In this document: positions 38,743 to 50,459 of the stretch, piece after piece | How the letters are laid out: each line of letters begins with the position of its first letter | Position numbering within the stretch: the stretch's first letter is position 1 | Assembly: GCA_045837725.1 (NCBI GenBank) | Contig: JBEWZL010000003.1 | Coordinates: 124,001-188,000 of the forward strand | Length of the DNA: 64,000 nt | Reading direction: 5' to 3' | DNA from: Vermamoeba vermiformis | Lineage: Eukaryota > Tubulinea > Echinamoebida | Notes under the pieces: generated by a model | What the model was told of the DNA's origin: nothing | What the model saw: only the letters and a program-made list of their open reading frames with translations | Database searches by the model: none | Program-made: the position numbers and the translations under genes

Positions 38743-40607
38743 ATGACCAACGGATTCAGGAACGTACTGGTGACTGCATTGACAGTACTTTGTCTAATAA
38801 GCCAGTCGCAAGCAAATGTGATATTAATATTACGCGATGGCAGTCAAATAGAAATGGAGAGTTATCAAATATTTTATCCTGGTACGTACGAGATCACATC
38901 TGGCCGAATAAATTGCAACAATTTATCGGCAATCTTGGTAACTCAAAGCGACTTTATTAATAGTATACTTAGGCAGTCCTGCTGAGCCCTTGACCGAACC
39001 AATCAACGCCGAATTAGTCAATTCTGCAATTGAAGGGAGTTCTTTCTTTGGACCGACGATGTTGCTATGGAAGACGTTATATTTGAGGCTCAAAAAGCGG
39101 GCAGCGTAGGAGCAGTAATCACCTCGAAAATTAGTACGTAGTATTATTCAATCGTTTTCTGTATTGTGCCATAATCGTACACATCCTTCTGGATTTACTT
39201 TGCGTGCACCCGATCCGATTTTTCGGCGATTTCTAATACCTTCATAGGCGTCGGTGGATATCTAGGCTATCATGTTAACCAGCCTAACATTGCACGTCAA
39301 ATTACTATTCCAATTACCGAAGTTGGCGGTTCGAAGCAGCGAGATTTGCTTTGGAAACTCTACAAAAATGACTCGATTGCCTCTGCTACTATATTGCCTG
39401 ATTGTACGTAAATTGAACAGACTAAAATAAGCGTTCATTAACCCTTAATTTAGCGGCAGAAAATCCTTGGTTTATCGTCATGTCCTCGCCTTGGCAGTTT
39501 GTCTGGATCGGTAGGATAATCATATTATGGTACACATTCATTAATATCGATATCAATAGCATTTATGGTCGCGTTCTCGGTCGTCAACATCATTTTGGCG
39601 GTCATCAAAATGTTTCAATTTGTCAGATCTTACGGTGGTTGCAAAAATGCTATTGTTTTCTATATCTTGCCTATTGAAATATTTTCAAATGTTAGTAAGT
39701 TGGCTTAAATTCTATTATTTCCTTATTTGGCAAAATTTCTAATTCGACTGATCCACTTTCTAGTACGCATTCTAGCCTCGTTGGATATGTTCGGTAACAA
39801 CCGATTTTACCCGCATTGGCTCAGTACTGCCCTTGGTGAGCTTAGCTTCCCTTTTGTGCTCGCGTCACTGCTGCTGTTCATTTTATTTTGGCACGAAATG
39901 ATGACGACTGAAGCGGTTGTCATTCATCCGTTCATTCACAAAATGAGAATTCCTTTCTACGTCATTTCAGGCTTCGTGCTAGCACTTCAAATCATACGAA
40001 TCATAGTCTTTAGTCTTAACGTTATGGACGGATCCAGCTTCATCACGTGTAAGCCGTTCATTGACACGTGTCACTTTTTGACAACAAAAACTAACCTCGT
40101 TTTTCAGCGATTGTCTATTTAGCCCTTGCTCTATTTATCGTCATATTCTATTATATTACTGGAATTAAGCTTATCAAAAGACTGCGACTAAGCAAGAAAA
40201 TGGGTCGTGCTGTTAGCCTACGTCGGGCAAGTTGCAATTCATTAATTTCTTAGCAATTCAATCTAATCATATTACCTATAGTCTACTATTAAAGTCCTCA
40301 TCAACGGCTTCCTTATCTTTTCATTCGTCGTGCTTACCATTGTCTTTACTATGGGCTCGGAATCTTCGCCTGCCGGTCAGTAGAAATTAAATGCAAAGCG
40401 TTTTTTTCGCATTCTGACGACAAATTTTTTCAAGGCTGGGTGACAATGTGGTTCATATTATTTGCACTTCTAAATGCCACGTCGCTGGTGAACATTTTGG
40501 CCTTCGAATCTGCCGCGTCGAAGAAGACCCCGTCAGTTGAGCGATCAACTGAAAAGCAGCTCTCTAATCTCGGAACATCATCTGCTAATAGTAATAGCGC
40601 TAACTAG
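38743..40607 (+). CDS. Protease-associated-domain multipass membrane protein, receptor-like
   Basis: The start at 38743 gives a signal peptide (NVLVTALTVLCLISQSQA). The lumenal part is a PA domain (EDVIFEAQKAGSVGAVITSK, then ITIPITEVGGSKQRDLLWKL). After ENPWFIVMSS about seven hydrophobic segments follow, starting WQFVW plus AFMVAFSVVNIILAVIKMF and running through LLLFILFW, VISGFVLALQIIRIIVF, ALALFIVIFYYI and FLIFSFVVLTIVF to a Ser/Thr-rich cytosolic tail. The layout (N-terminal PA domain plus seven spans) resembles plant and protist THH1/TOM1/TOM3-like or GPCR-like proteins; no GxGD motif is present, so it is not a signal-peptide-peptidase-like protease. The joins near 38940-39040 are unclear: two frames there both read plausibly, so a shifted base or an unusual intron is possible. 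Confidence 0.65.
40062..40073. repeat. Palindrome TGACACGTGTCA in an intron of the PA-domain gene
   Basis: Exact copy of the 12-mer seen in the P450 and PPR introns; it lies in the intron at about 40049-40107. Confidence 0.8.
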
Positions 40608-41323
40608 AGTCGCGTTAAGCCACCGCAAAAAATTTAGGCCGAAAAGTTGCGCGGTTTTTTCTGCCTTGGGACAACAACGTTGAATTCTTGTCGAGGTTAA
40701 ACGAAAAAAAGTTAATTTATTTGCAAAAACGAGTGTATATAAACATACTTCTTGCTTCGACATGAGTAGATTAGGGAGAAGGGGTAGTCATTGGAATAAA
40801 ATATGAAAATAAATCAAAAGAATTACTTGAAACGTTTTGCAGTCGCCTCATTCCAGAACAACCAACAAAAAAATGCCAAAGGAAAATCAGAATAATTCCG
40901 GAATTCTGATTATTTTACACACGCCCACTTCGAACCAGACCCGGAAGTGACTCGTTTCTTCAACACTGTCCGCACTGAAAAACTAATCGATGCGAAAGCG
41001 TCGATCCTTTTGCCTATTTACAACTAGCACGCAAAATCCCAGAAATTTTAACAAACGTAGTCCCAACCTCTTTAAAATATGGGGCGAGGAAGTAATAAAA
41101 AGGCCGAGGAAGGTGGCAAACTTCGGTTTCTCACCTATTTTTTAACCAGCAGTCCTAAGTTCAACACTATCTTATCGATCTAATTCTGGCAGGACTCGCG
41201 TCAGTTTATTTTTTCTGGTTCGGTGATCAGACCGTTTTACATGGAACGGGTTCGCACTTACTGACGCAAAATTTAATAAACGTTTTTTCTCTCAGTTTGG
41301 TTTAGTTATAATTTGCAAAAGAA
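40608..41323. other. Intergenic region with two weak small frames
   Basis: A palindrome lies near 40886-40912 (AATCAG and CTGATT around TTCCGGAA). A frame from ATG 41079 reads MGRGSNKKAEEGGKLRFL and, after a one-base shift, a possible membrane segment (LILAGLASVYFFWFG). Another frame near 40940-41026 reads HFEPDPEVTRFFNTVR. Either could be a small gene or its remnant; neither can be supported. Confidence 0.35.
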
Positions 41324-42835
41324 ATGGAACACAAGCAAACGCCCAGAAAAATTCGAGTGACCATCGTCAACTTTCAAGGTGGCGCTAAGAAAGTCATCGT
41401 GGTTGATTCTGGCAACTGGGATTCGCTCATCCATCAAGCAGCCGATAAATTTCGCATAAGAAGAGGTAATTTGACATTAAAATAGCGTTTTGAATATTAA
41501 ACAATTCGGACTACGCAATAGTAATTGTTAGACATTTTTAAAATAATTTATTTTCATTTGAGTAAATTATCTTAGGGCTGTAACACTGAAAAATTGTTTA
41601 ATTATGCTAGTACATACAATATAAAATTATTTAAAAATATTATTGAAGCTGTTGAACGTCGATCTCATTAATTTCTCAGATCAAATCCGCTTGCTTTCCG
41701 ATTGGTCGCGAGAAGAAATTCAGCGCAAAGATTTCACCGAAAATATCCGATTGGATGCTGATGGAGGGTTGAAATTGATATTAATGGAAGACGCAATTAA
41801 AAAACAACATGATCTAAAAGGCGTTCCATTGACACGTCAGACAAAAGTCATGCAAAGTGTTCCATCAACTAAGCCGTACAAAAATAATTATACGAAAGTT
41901 ATTAAGACTAAAAAAGGCAAAAAAAATCAGCCAGAAACAATTTTGGATCGCACCTTCGTGCTTGACGAGACTTTACCACCCTTAGAATATGGTTCGTATA
42001 CTCCAAATTTATACCGTATACTTCTTATCTATCATATAATGATATTATTGTATTTTTACCGTTCAGGCTCGTATTAACGCAACATTTTTGCAGATGAGCG
42101 AAATCTCGGAGAGCGAACGAGACCGCACGGTTTATTCGAAATTTTGCCTTTTTTGTACTTAGGCGAAGAAAAAACAAGCAGGAAAAGAGAAATGTTAGGC
42201 TCATTAGGCGTCACTCATATTCTCAATGTAGCCGCTCATTGTACGAATCATTTTCCGGATCACTTTACGTACTTGAAGATCAGTTTATATGACGATATGA
42301 GACAAGACCTACTAGACCACTTTCATACCGGCATAATGTTCATTGGTAAGTCCAATCCAGACTAACACGGTACCGTTCAGTGAAAAGTATATACCAAGAA
42401 AATTTTTTTTTCGAGATCCGCTGGCAATCGGCTGCTAACGCTCGTATTAATTATAATTATAGAGGATGTAAGAAAATCTGGTGGAAAAGTTCTCGTTCAT
42501 TGTCAAGGAGGTACAGCAAAAAAAAATCATCTGTTTGTTGAGTTTGATCATTTTTACGTGACTTTCCTAATTTAGGCATCAGTCGTTCCACGTCATTCAT
42601 CATCGCGTATTTAATGAAAGTATACAACCAGCCGTTCGAATACTGTCACAAATTCTTACGCAGCAAAAAGAGTTCGATTAAACCGAACGATAATTTTTTG
42701 CAACAACTGCGGCAATGGGAAAACGATCGCTATAAATTCTCATTATTGAAACAAGCATTAGACGAACTTGAAGCTGAAGAAACAAAATCGAACGAAGAAG
42801 GTTTGGATAATCAAGGAGTCACAGAAGATGAATAG
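41324..42835 (+). CDS. Dual-specificity phosphatase with an N-terminal ubiquitin/doublecortin-like domain
   Basis: Cysteine-based phosphatase of the MAP-kinase-phosphatase group. The catalytic loop is HCQGGISRSTSF (HCx5R), preceded by the substrate-site segment ILPFLYLGEE, by GVTHILNVAAHCTNHFPDHF, by the general-acid region YDDMRQDLLDHF, and followed by the AYLMKVYNQPFEYCHKFL helices. The final 40 residues are acidic. The first exon (MEHKQTPRKIRVTIVNFQGG, then KVIVVDSGNWDSLIHQAADKF) looks like a beta-grasp domain of doublecortin or CIDE type, an uncommon partner for a phosphatase. The join between exon 1 (ending near 41466) and the exon at about 41643 is not in phase as I read it, so a small exon may be missing. 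Confidence 0.8.
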
Positions 42836-43116
42836 TAGATCGCTAAAAAACACCTAGTCCTAATAAGGAAATAGCCATCATCATGTTTTACCCGATAAGG
42901 CGTGAATCCTACCAATGATACTATGATGCGTAACATACTCATCTCGGATCCAAAAATCCTTGCAGAACAAGAGTGCTGTAAATCTTCGATTAAAGTATCT
43001 AACTTTACACTGTACGAATTTTTCAACTTCACGAAATAGATTTTCACTGAAGACAGCATTATTTACATTCAAACAAGTGGTATTGCGGCAAGAAAGGAGG
43101 AAGCGCTGTGGTCTTA

Positions 43117-45544
43117 TTAAACAATTGCTAGCAAGGTCGCCAAAGCCGTAGCGTGTACCATCCCGATCGACAGAATTGTCGTGCTTGAAACACCCGTCAA
43201 CACACTACGGGATGAAGGCACTCGCGTTGGAGACAACACTGGGGAAGTTGCAGGAGAGCTGGCTGGTACTTGAACGGGTGTATCAGCAAGCGGTGATTTG
43301 TTGGCAGGACTAACGACTGGCTCGGAATTAGGCACACTGATTGGCGCAGCTGGAATACTCGTTGGTGCTGCAACTGGTGAATCATCATGTGTTGGAGAGT
43401 TGAACGGTGTGGCCAAAGGCACTTCAATTTCTGGCGAGTCGATAGGCACAAGTGGCTCGGCAACAGGGCCGTCACAACTGGGTGTATTGCCAGTCGGTGT
43501 CTCAACTGGCGCATCAATTGGAGAGTACAATGGCGGCACGTCAACTGGTGTCGTTTCTGGTGATTCTACAGGCGATTCATTTGCAAGCGGAGTATCAATT
43601 GGGGAGCACTGCTCGGCGTGTCCCAAATAGGCGAATCAATGGGTGGTTCAATCGGATTTGGTTCCGTGAAGGTGATTCTATTGGTAATTCAATTGCAAGT
43701 GGAACATCAATTGGTGTGTCAATAGGAGCACTAACTGGTGAGTCTAATGGAGGACTGATTGGTGAATAAATCGGAGTTGGTTGAGGAGAAGGTTCTGCGA
43801 CCGGGGCAACTGGAGGACTGATTGGTGTAGTTGTTGGTGAATCAATCGGTGTGTCGATGGGCGTTGATTCGGGTGAAGGTTGGGGTGAAGGACTGAGAGG
43901 TTCGGCAACGGGCGATCCATCTACAGGAACATTCGCTGGCGCGTCAGCAGGAGTGTCAACCGGAGTACTAAGAGGTGAAGCACTGAAAGGTGTATTGTTA
44001 ATCGGTGGTTCTGGCGTGTCAACGGGCGTACCAAGTGGTGAGGCTTCGGGTGAATCGCTAGTAGGCGTTTGGTTTGAAGGCGTGTCGGTTGGCACAAAGC
44101 TTGGAGCGTCACTTAACGGTGCTTCAATTGGTACAAATGACGGTGAATCCACTGGTGAATCAATTGGCACGTTGTTCAACGGCACCGAAACTGGAACGTC
44201 AACAGGAGAATTGACAGGTACATTAACTGGAGAATTTACTGGTGGACTGGCAGGTGCTTGAACAGGCGCGGTAACTGGTGTGATTGCAACAGGTTCGTTG
44301 ACGGGAGCGTTTTGGGGACCGATAGATCCAATTGGAGTTTCACAGGTTCTGAACAGGATATTAAAAAACATGAAATTGAACCTTTGCCTGTATATTACAC
44401 TTACATATTCACGTCACACATGCCCGTATCTGGATTGCACGTGTAAGTTTCGCAGCTGGTGTCACACGGACATGAAGTGAAGCACGGTATTGTGTACACT
44501 GCCATAGAGTTCAGAGTTGCGCTTTTAATGCCACCGATTATGTATACTGAGGGACCGATAAGCGCTACAAAAGCGCCGCTCAATGGAGTCGGAAGAGTTC
44601 CGTTGACAGCCCAAGTGTCACTCGCAACGTAATACCGAAGAATGGTCGATTGCAAGCCATCGAAAAAGAAATCTTGATCGTTTCCTCCAAATAGCCAGAT
44701 AGCATCCGATGTAGCGAACCCTCCTGCATAGACTCTCTTCGGTGGGCTTTGAAGAGTTGACCAGATCTGGTTTGACAGTTTTGTCAAGTAAGTTCCAGCA
44801 ACGTAGATCTCGCTGTTCTTAAATACACCCAGTTGGCCATAGATGTTATACAATGGTTTGGAATCGTTTGCGTAAGAGTCCGTAACAGGATCATATATCC
44901 AATGGCCGTAGTTTTGGGTCGGATCGTTCGCAACGAATCCGTTAATGATGTGGATCTTGTTCGTGTCGCTGTCCCATACGCAAGTTGGGGCCAAACGATG
45001 ATAAGGCATAGTGCCATATTCCCATTTCTGCGTTGATATCGTATAAGTACCTCGTACAGCTGAATAGGCCACGCCAGTATAACCACCTAACATTTAACTT
45101 CAGGTTAGACCTTGTCGGAAATTTATTCCGGAATAGCTACCTATAATATATATTAATATACTTACCAAATACGTCAATCTTATTAGAACCATCATATACT
45201 GCACAGGCTTCTTCTATGGTAGATTGATAATTCGGATGTGAAGTCCATGTTTTCGTGCGGACGTTGAATTCGCGCACAGCATTCGTTATCGCATATGAAC
45301 TAATGTTAGTGATACCACCAACGAAGAATAAGGACTCTCCGACAACAGTGCTCGCCGAAAAAGCCACGCCTTCAGCCAAATCTGGTAACTGGACGAAGGA
45401 ACAGGAGGCAGCAGAGCAAAAAACTATATTTACAATCCGTTAATTACTAATAGTAGGCTTTTCCGCTGAAAAAAAGGATTTTCGAAATGAGATCCTGCCG
45501 CAGATCATCTTTGACTTACGAATGGAGAGTAGCAATATCTTCAT
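43117..45544 (-). CDS. Kelch-propeller surface protein with long Pro-rich repeat stalk and GPI-type tail
   Basis: The start at 45544 encodes a signal peptide split by an intron (MKILLLSI then LFCSAASC). Kelch-type strands follow: GESLFFVGGITN, GGFATSDAIWLFGGND, IGPSVYIIGGIKSATLNSMA, then a Cys-rich module (CFTSCPCDTSCETYTCNPDT). From about 44370 to 43230 the sequence is a degenerate repeat of short units such as TPVDTP, SPVDSP and APVNEP, a rigid O-glycosylatable stalk. It ends with STTILSIGMVHATALATLLA, a GPI-type hydrophobic tail. In the repeat region, near 43600-43680, the open frame changes twice within about 60 bp while the peptide pattern stays the same in each frame. An undetected intron, an assembly error or a real indel could cause this. 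Likely an adhesin or coat protein. Confidence 0.75.
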
Positions 45545-45937
45545 TATAGACCGATCCTGCATTATTACAATAACTCTATCTTGTGGTGCTTCGTTTCAAT
45601 TTAAACTTAAGTTAAATTGCAACAACAAGATTCTCCAGGTGTCAACGTGCTATGACATTTCAGTTGCTGTTGCTAACTATCGGACGAATTTAAGACTTAC
45701 CGATGCACCTATTGAATTGCTTCCCTAGTACTAAGATGATTTGTTGTACGCAGTGTACAATCCGCCTTCGCGAGATCCAGATCGGGATGCAGGTACGAGA
45801 CTTTTGCTACTGACGAAATACTGTGGAGTATAATAGAGCATTATCTTACCAAAAACCATTTATTACAAGTGAGTGTCAGATCCAGGTTTTAACCATGTAA
45901 CGACAATCGATGGATTTCCATATAAGGAAATATTACA
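45545..45937. other. Intergenic region
   Basis: Promoter side of the kelch protein gene and 3' flank of the NAD(P)-binding protein gene. No supported gene. Confidence 0.4.
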
Positions 45938-46880
45938 TTAATAACTAATGTTAATAATCTTCTCTGCATATTCGTTCGTAGAAAATGCGATCAAGCTGTG
46001 CGCCACATCAGCTGTCGATTGGAATAAACCATTTTTCAAATGACCATCAATACTGTAGCGATATTTTCCTTTGTAATAACAACATTAGTACTGATGATCA
46101 TTCCTAGTAATATTTAAGGGCCATACCAGTCACTCGTCCTTCAAAAAATCCTCCCGCTCGAATAATCGTCCAATTTAACCAACTCGACTCGGCGATAATC
46201 TTGTCTTCCATAGTCTTCAAATCAGCATATATATTCTTAAATATTCTTCGTCTGAATATGTGTTCATAGAACCATGGGTGCTCGTTGTGCTCGTATAAAC
46301 CGGATGTCGACAGAGAAACTAATCGGGTAACGTTTTCTTTCTTCATTGCTCGCAAAATCTTGATGATACCTTATATAACACATTAACGATATATTAATTT
46401 TGCTTCAGCCTTACTTTCTGTTACAAATGAATTGTTGTTCAAGTCCGGATTCGCAAGGCAGTTGAATACCAAATCTTAGAAATTTATCGATTAGCTAGAG
46501 CGCATTAAATATACGTTATTAATATTACCTGCTCCATGAAGAGCATCTTGTATGCTTGATTCATCGTCACTGTTCAGATCTGTTTTGACAACTCGAAGAT
46601 TTTCGTGCTGGATCGTGATTGCTTCGGGTCTTCGAACTGCAGCTACAACTTTGTAGCCTTGTTCTAGTGCCAATTTAATGGATGCTGTACCACTAGCACC
46701 TAGAAAGAAGTTAGAAATGAAATTTCTGGTAGATCGAATCTGGATCTTACCCGTCGCTCCAAAGATAACAATAGTCTGATTATTGCTTGCTGGCAGAGGA
46801 ACGACAGGTGTAGCTTCAAGAGGGTTTGGCTTGATGCGGCTCAAAGTCCATTGAAACGTTCTTATTAAAGCCCACGACAT
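45938..46880 (-). CDS. NmrA/SDR-like NAD(P)-binding protein
   Basis: About 240 residues in five exons. The N-terminus (MSWALIRTFQWTLSRIKP) could be a short membrane anchor. TIVIFGATG plus ASG across an intron is the atypical-SDR dinucleotide motif GxxGxxG. AVRRP after strand 2 suggests NADP preference. LVFNCLANP, TRLVSLSTSGLYEHNEHPWF and WTIIRAGGFFEG follow the fold of NmrA-like and NAD(P)H-binding proteins; the usual YxxxK is not obvious, so it may be a redox sensor rather than an enzyme. The last exon ends HSLIAFSTNEYAEKIINISY. It is divergent from SEC11 across about 730 bp. Confidence 0.8.
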
Positions 46881-47613
46881 ATTTTGTTATTCTGATTTTC
46901 TTGCTTGTGTGTTTGATTGATTGTGCAAATAACAGCTGCCACCATATTTATGTTAAGGTCGGCCCGTAACATGGTTTTTACGCCATCCGTAATTCACCGA
47001 TTGGGTCCGCATTTCACCGAGTAAGACATTTTTTTCTGATCTTCAAGCAAATCTGTTAGAGAGCGGGCAAAAAAATTACAAATTAGAAAGTCATGATTTT
47101 AATTGTAATGGAGATTAAAGATTTAGTATAAGGTAAGGAATCAAAAGCGATTTCCTTTTTGATTAAATTAATCAGCAAAGAAATTAGTGATTTGCGAATG
47201 CGTGCTGCTGCAAGCATCTAATCACAATAAATATGATTTATAATGCGAAATGAAAATGCTGTAATTAGCCGGGTGCTAAATCTACTACGCGAACGTGCAG
47301 CAGGCTTTTAATTTATTTCTTGTTATATGTACCTTTATTTTCACGTCAGCATGCTTAGCACTAACTAACTCTTGGTAACAAACCTTGCAGGCAAGATCTG
47401 TGTTATCGTGGATGTTCGAAATCATTTGTAGGCAATTTTCTGCTCTCCGAGAGGCACTCATGCGGCGCTAATAGCAATATAGCTATTTTAATATGATATA
47501 TCGGACATCGTATTGGTCCGGACAACAGGAGGACGTGGCAGATCAGTGACGTGTCAGGCGATAAAAATATCCAAGCCACCAAGCTCAGTTTTAAGTCATT
47601 CAAAGCTTGGCCA
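46881..47613. other. Intergenic region between divergent NAD(P)-binding protein and SEC11 genes
   Basis: AT-rich, with no supported gene or RNA. The SEC11 frame is open upstream to about 47497 but has no ATG there, so transcription probably starts in this stretch. Confidence 0.4.
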
Positions 47614-48355
47614 ATGGAGGCCATCAATCAGCTAGTTGATGGAGTCAGGTGGTTAGATATTAGGCGAAAGATCATCAAGCCTGTAGTTAGTTTTGGCCTT
47701 GTGATCTCGGCTGCAGTATTCATCTACAACGCTTTAAAGATAATTGCGTACACTGAAGGGCCGATCACTGTTGTATTAAGGTAAAAATATCACTTATTAA
47801 GAGAAATAAGCTCTTGGCTTAGTTTCAAAAATCGGATCTGACGCTTTTTAAAAACAGTGAAAGCATGGAGCCAGGATTTTATCGCGGCGATATTTTATTT
47901 TTGTATCACAGCTCAGCGCCAGTTACTGTCGGCGAAATCATTGTCTTCAAAATCCCAGGCAGAGAAATTCCCATCGTGCACCGAGTTTTGCAAATCCACC
48001 AATTGTAAGTAAGCACTATTCAATGAACGAACCCTAGACTTAATGTCATTCTTAATAGAGATATTGGTGACGCCCTGATACTGACGAAGGGCGATAACAA
48101 TCCTGGAGACGACAGATCCATTTATTACGAGACAGATCCAGCCCTTCATTACCTGACGAACGAGCACATTATGGGTCGAGTATACGGGCAAGTATATATT
48201 AATACGTGTCCGTCACTATCAAACACTAATCGTTGTTGTGCAGGTACATCCCGTACGTTGGCTATGCTTCGATCGTTATGAACGACTACCCTATGGTCAA
48301 GTTCATATTATTGGGCATAATAGCGTTGTACACCATAATCCTAGACAGAGAATAA
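47614..48355 (+). CDS. Signal peptidase complex catalytic subunit SEC11
   Basis: ER membrane serine protease that removes signal peptides. The chosen start, ATG at 47614 ([20 protein letters not shown]), matches the length of SEC11 proteins; upstream codons are open but lack ATG. One N-terminal membrane span ([18 protein letters not shown]) precedes the lumenal catalytic domain: nucleophile Ser in [16 protein letters not shown], His in [10 protein letters not shown], and [15 protein letters not shown] with the Asp cluster. A second hydrophobic segment ([16 protein letters not shown]) ends the protein. Three introns; the last appears to use a GC donor (GGgcaagt) with a normal CAG acceptor, since only that join keeps [12 protein letters not shown] in frame. 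Confidence 0.92.
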
Positions 48356-48805
48356 AGACTTGTTTGCGTAGCGAACTTATTGAACACCTCCAACAGTACC
48401 GTAACCTTTGCTTAGCAGCGAACTGACTTGATGCATTGGATAGATATAATATTATCGTAGATTGAGTATATATGTATAGCAAAAGTCTATTTTAGGAAAT
48501 GCAAAGCCAAGGCACGTAGTGCGGCTTGGTGTCAGGTCAAAAAAAAATCTCGGTTCAATTTCAATTACTAAACACAAGGCCACAATATAAAAGTAAGTTG
48601 CGAATAACTATTGGACGTAGTATTAATGGCGAAATAATACAAACAACTTTCGTTCAGATTTGCCAGATTAAATTTAAGAATGTGAGATATTAATAATTGA
48701 ATTAATTTATTTTGTTATTTATACTCGTTTAATACGCTGCATTACTTGTCATTTATTATTTATTACGTGACGAAGATTTTTTGTTGATAAGTTTTATTAT
48801 TTCAG
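48356..48805. other. Intergenic region, probably with a 5' UTR intron
   Basis: No supported gene. A TATTTCAG acceptor abuts the ATG at 48806, so the end of this stretch may be an intron in the leader of the ankyrin gene. Confidence 0.4.
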
Positions 48806-49749
48806 ATGTCGAAAGAAAAAGTTGATTACTCAGATGACGGTAAGTCAGAGCTCTTTAAATAATAATTATCACCGAGATAATATGTAATTGTGGTATAGAT
48901 CTCGAGCATATCAATATCAGAAATTCAAACTTAATTCAATTTAGCTCGATAGATTGCGCTTAATAGCGTATTGAGTAATAGCATTTCTTAAGTGTCTCGG
49001 CTATTTTATTTTAAATGCCTCACGATAATGAGACCAAATTTCTAACGCGAGTGATCAATTAGGTCGTCTTTTGTTGGACGCCGCCAAGCGAGGCAACATG
49101 AGCTTGATGACCACTCTCATTAAAGGTACGAGTACAATTACTAGTCTTATATTTGGCGAATGGGCTACGCATTCGAATGCCGCATCTGTTGCTAACGAAC
49201 TTGAAAACAATAGAAAACACCAATATGAACCCTAACCCTCAAGATGGATTGGGCAATACTCCTTTGCATTACTCAGCTCAAGCTGGTCACGCAGGTACGT
49301 AATACAAGCGTAATACAGCGAGCTGGATCCGACCCTAACTTATTTTCTTAGATACCGCTACTATGTTGCTTAAGGAACTTAAAGCCGACCCCAACGTCGC
49401 TAACTTTGCTGGTGATACTCCTTTACACAAAGCCGTTGCTGAGAATCACCTCAACATGATTAAACTTCTCGTCGAGGTACATCCACTTTTGAGACCTGCA
49501 CAAACAATTGTTTTAATTAATTACGTATAGAGTGGCGCTAAAGTTGATGTGCCCAACAAGAAGAAGCAAAAGCCTACCGATATGTGCAAGAGCAAAGATG
49601 CTAAGAATATTTTGGCTATGCCTCAAAAGGGTACGCGCGATCCGTTGAAATTTCTTTTGACATTGGTCCTAATCGCTTTGAATATAGTTAAGGAACTTGA
49701 TATCGATCTCTCTGATATTGCCGACGAAGGAGACGTTGACTCCGATTAA
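48806..49749 (+). CDS. Small ankyrin-repeat protein
   Basis: About 170 residues in six exons. After a short acidic start (MSKEKVDYSDDG) come ankyrin helices: RLLLDAAKRGNMSLMTTLI, DGLGNTPLHYSAQAGHADTA, GDTPLHKAVAENHLNMIKLL, and a degenerate last repeat ending KPTDMCKSKDAKNI. The tail is acidic (IDLSDIADEGDVDSD). Proteins of this size and layout include yeast Yar1-type chaperones and other adaptors; no specific partner can be named. The ATG directly follows an intron acceptor. Confidence 0.8.
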
Positions 49750-50096
49750 AAGACTTTCATTGTAAGAAACGACCAGATCGCTTCTCAAATAAATATTGTA
49801 CAACAAAATAATTAGTATATAATGCCCGTAGTGAACAACATTACTTGCTTAACTTTGATGGAGGTACAAGTGTTGTATAATAATCCACTCGAACTTGTTG
49901 TTGAGGCATTGTGCGCAGCAACATGGAATTTGTAAGCAAAGAAACGAATCTGAGATTTAAACTTGTGTACAGTAATGATAAATTATTTATTATATAATAG
50001 TAACACAATCGAATATTCAAGCGAGGTAAAATTGAAAAACAGACCAAACCTGTTCGATCTCTTTCGCCTCGCCTGATTATTCGTTAAAAAACTCGC
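49750..50096. other. Convergent 3' flanks
   Basis: 3' ends of the ankyrin and light-chain genes; nothing else seen. Confidence 0.4.
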
Positions 50097-50459
50097 TTAT
50101 CGATCCCACATGAACAACTTTGAAACAAATTCATCATATTGAACATAACCAGATTGGCTGGGATCACCTTCGTACAAAAGTTCTTCAATCTGGATGAGAT
50201 TCGAAAATTAGCTCCGTAATTATCCGACTGATGAATTGCACTATAAACATACTTCGTTAGGATCCATATATTCGCCCAATTCATTCAAAACTTGTCTGAG
50301 TTCGTCGGTAGTAACGTAACCTCGACCTATTCGGCGTCAAAAAAAAAAATCAGCAAAATAATCTTAAAAATATGGAAATAATTATATTTCAGCATTACCA
50401 TCCTTGTCGAATACACGGAAGGCTTCGAGTACTTCTTCTCGAGTGTTAATATGGTTCAT
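50097..50459 (-). CDS. One-lobe (two EF-hand) myosin light chain
   Basis: About 75 residues in three exons: MNHINTREEVLEAFRVFDKD, GRGYVTTDELRQVLNELGEY, then IEELLYEGDPSQSGYVQYDE and FVSKLFMWDR. The two EF-hands correspond to one lobe of calmodulin. The first loop is D-K-D-G-R-G-Y with a reasonable calcium pattern; the second (EGDPSQSGYVQYDE) is degenerate. Dictyostelium uses such single-lobe chains (MlcB, MlcC) as light chains of class I myosins. Here the gene is divergent from a myosin I heavy chain gene, 658 bp away. A CAG acceptor touches the ATG at 50459, so the leader contains an intron; a further coding exon upstream is possible but no EF-hand sequence is visible there. Confidence 0.8.

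Noticed and set aside
38743-40607. Signal-peptide-peptidase-like intramembrane protease
   Set aside because: PA domain plus multiple spans fits, but the catalytic YD and GxGD motifs are absent.
43298-44261. Long Gly/Ser/Thr-rich frames on the plus strand
   Set aside because: Antisense shadows of the Pro-rich repeats of the kelch protein.
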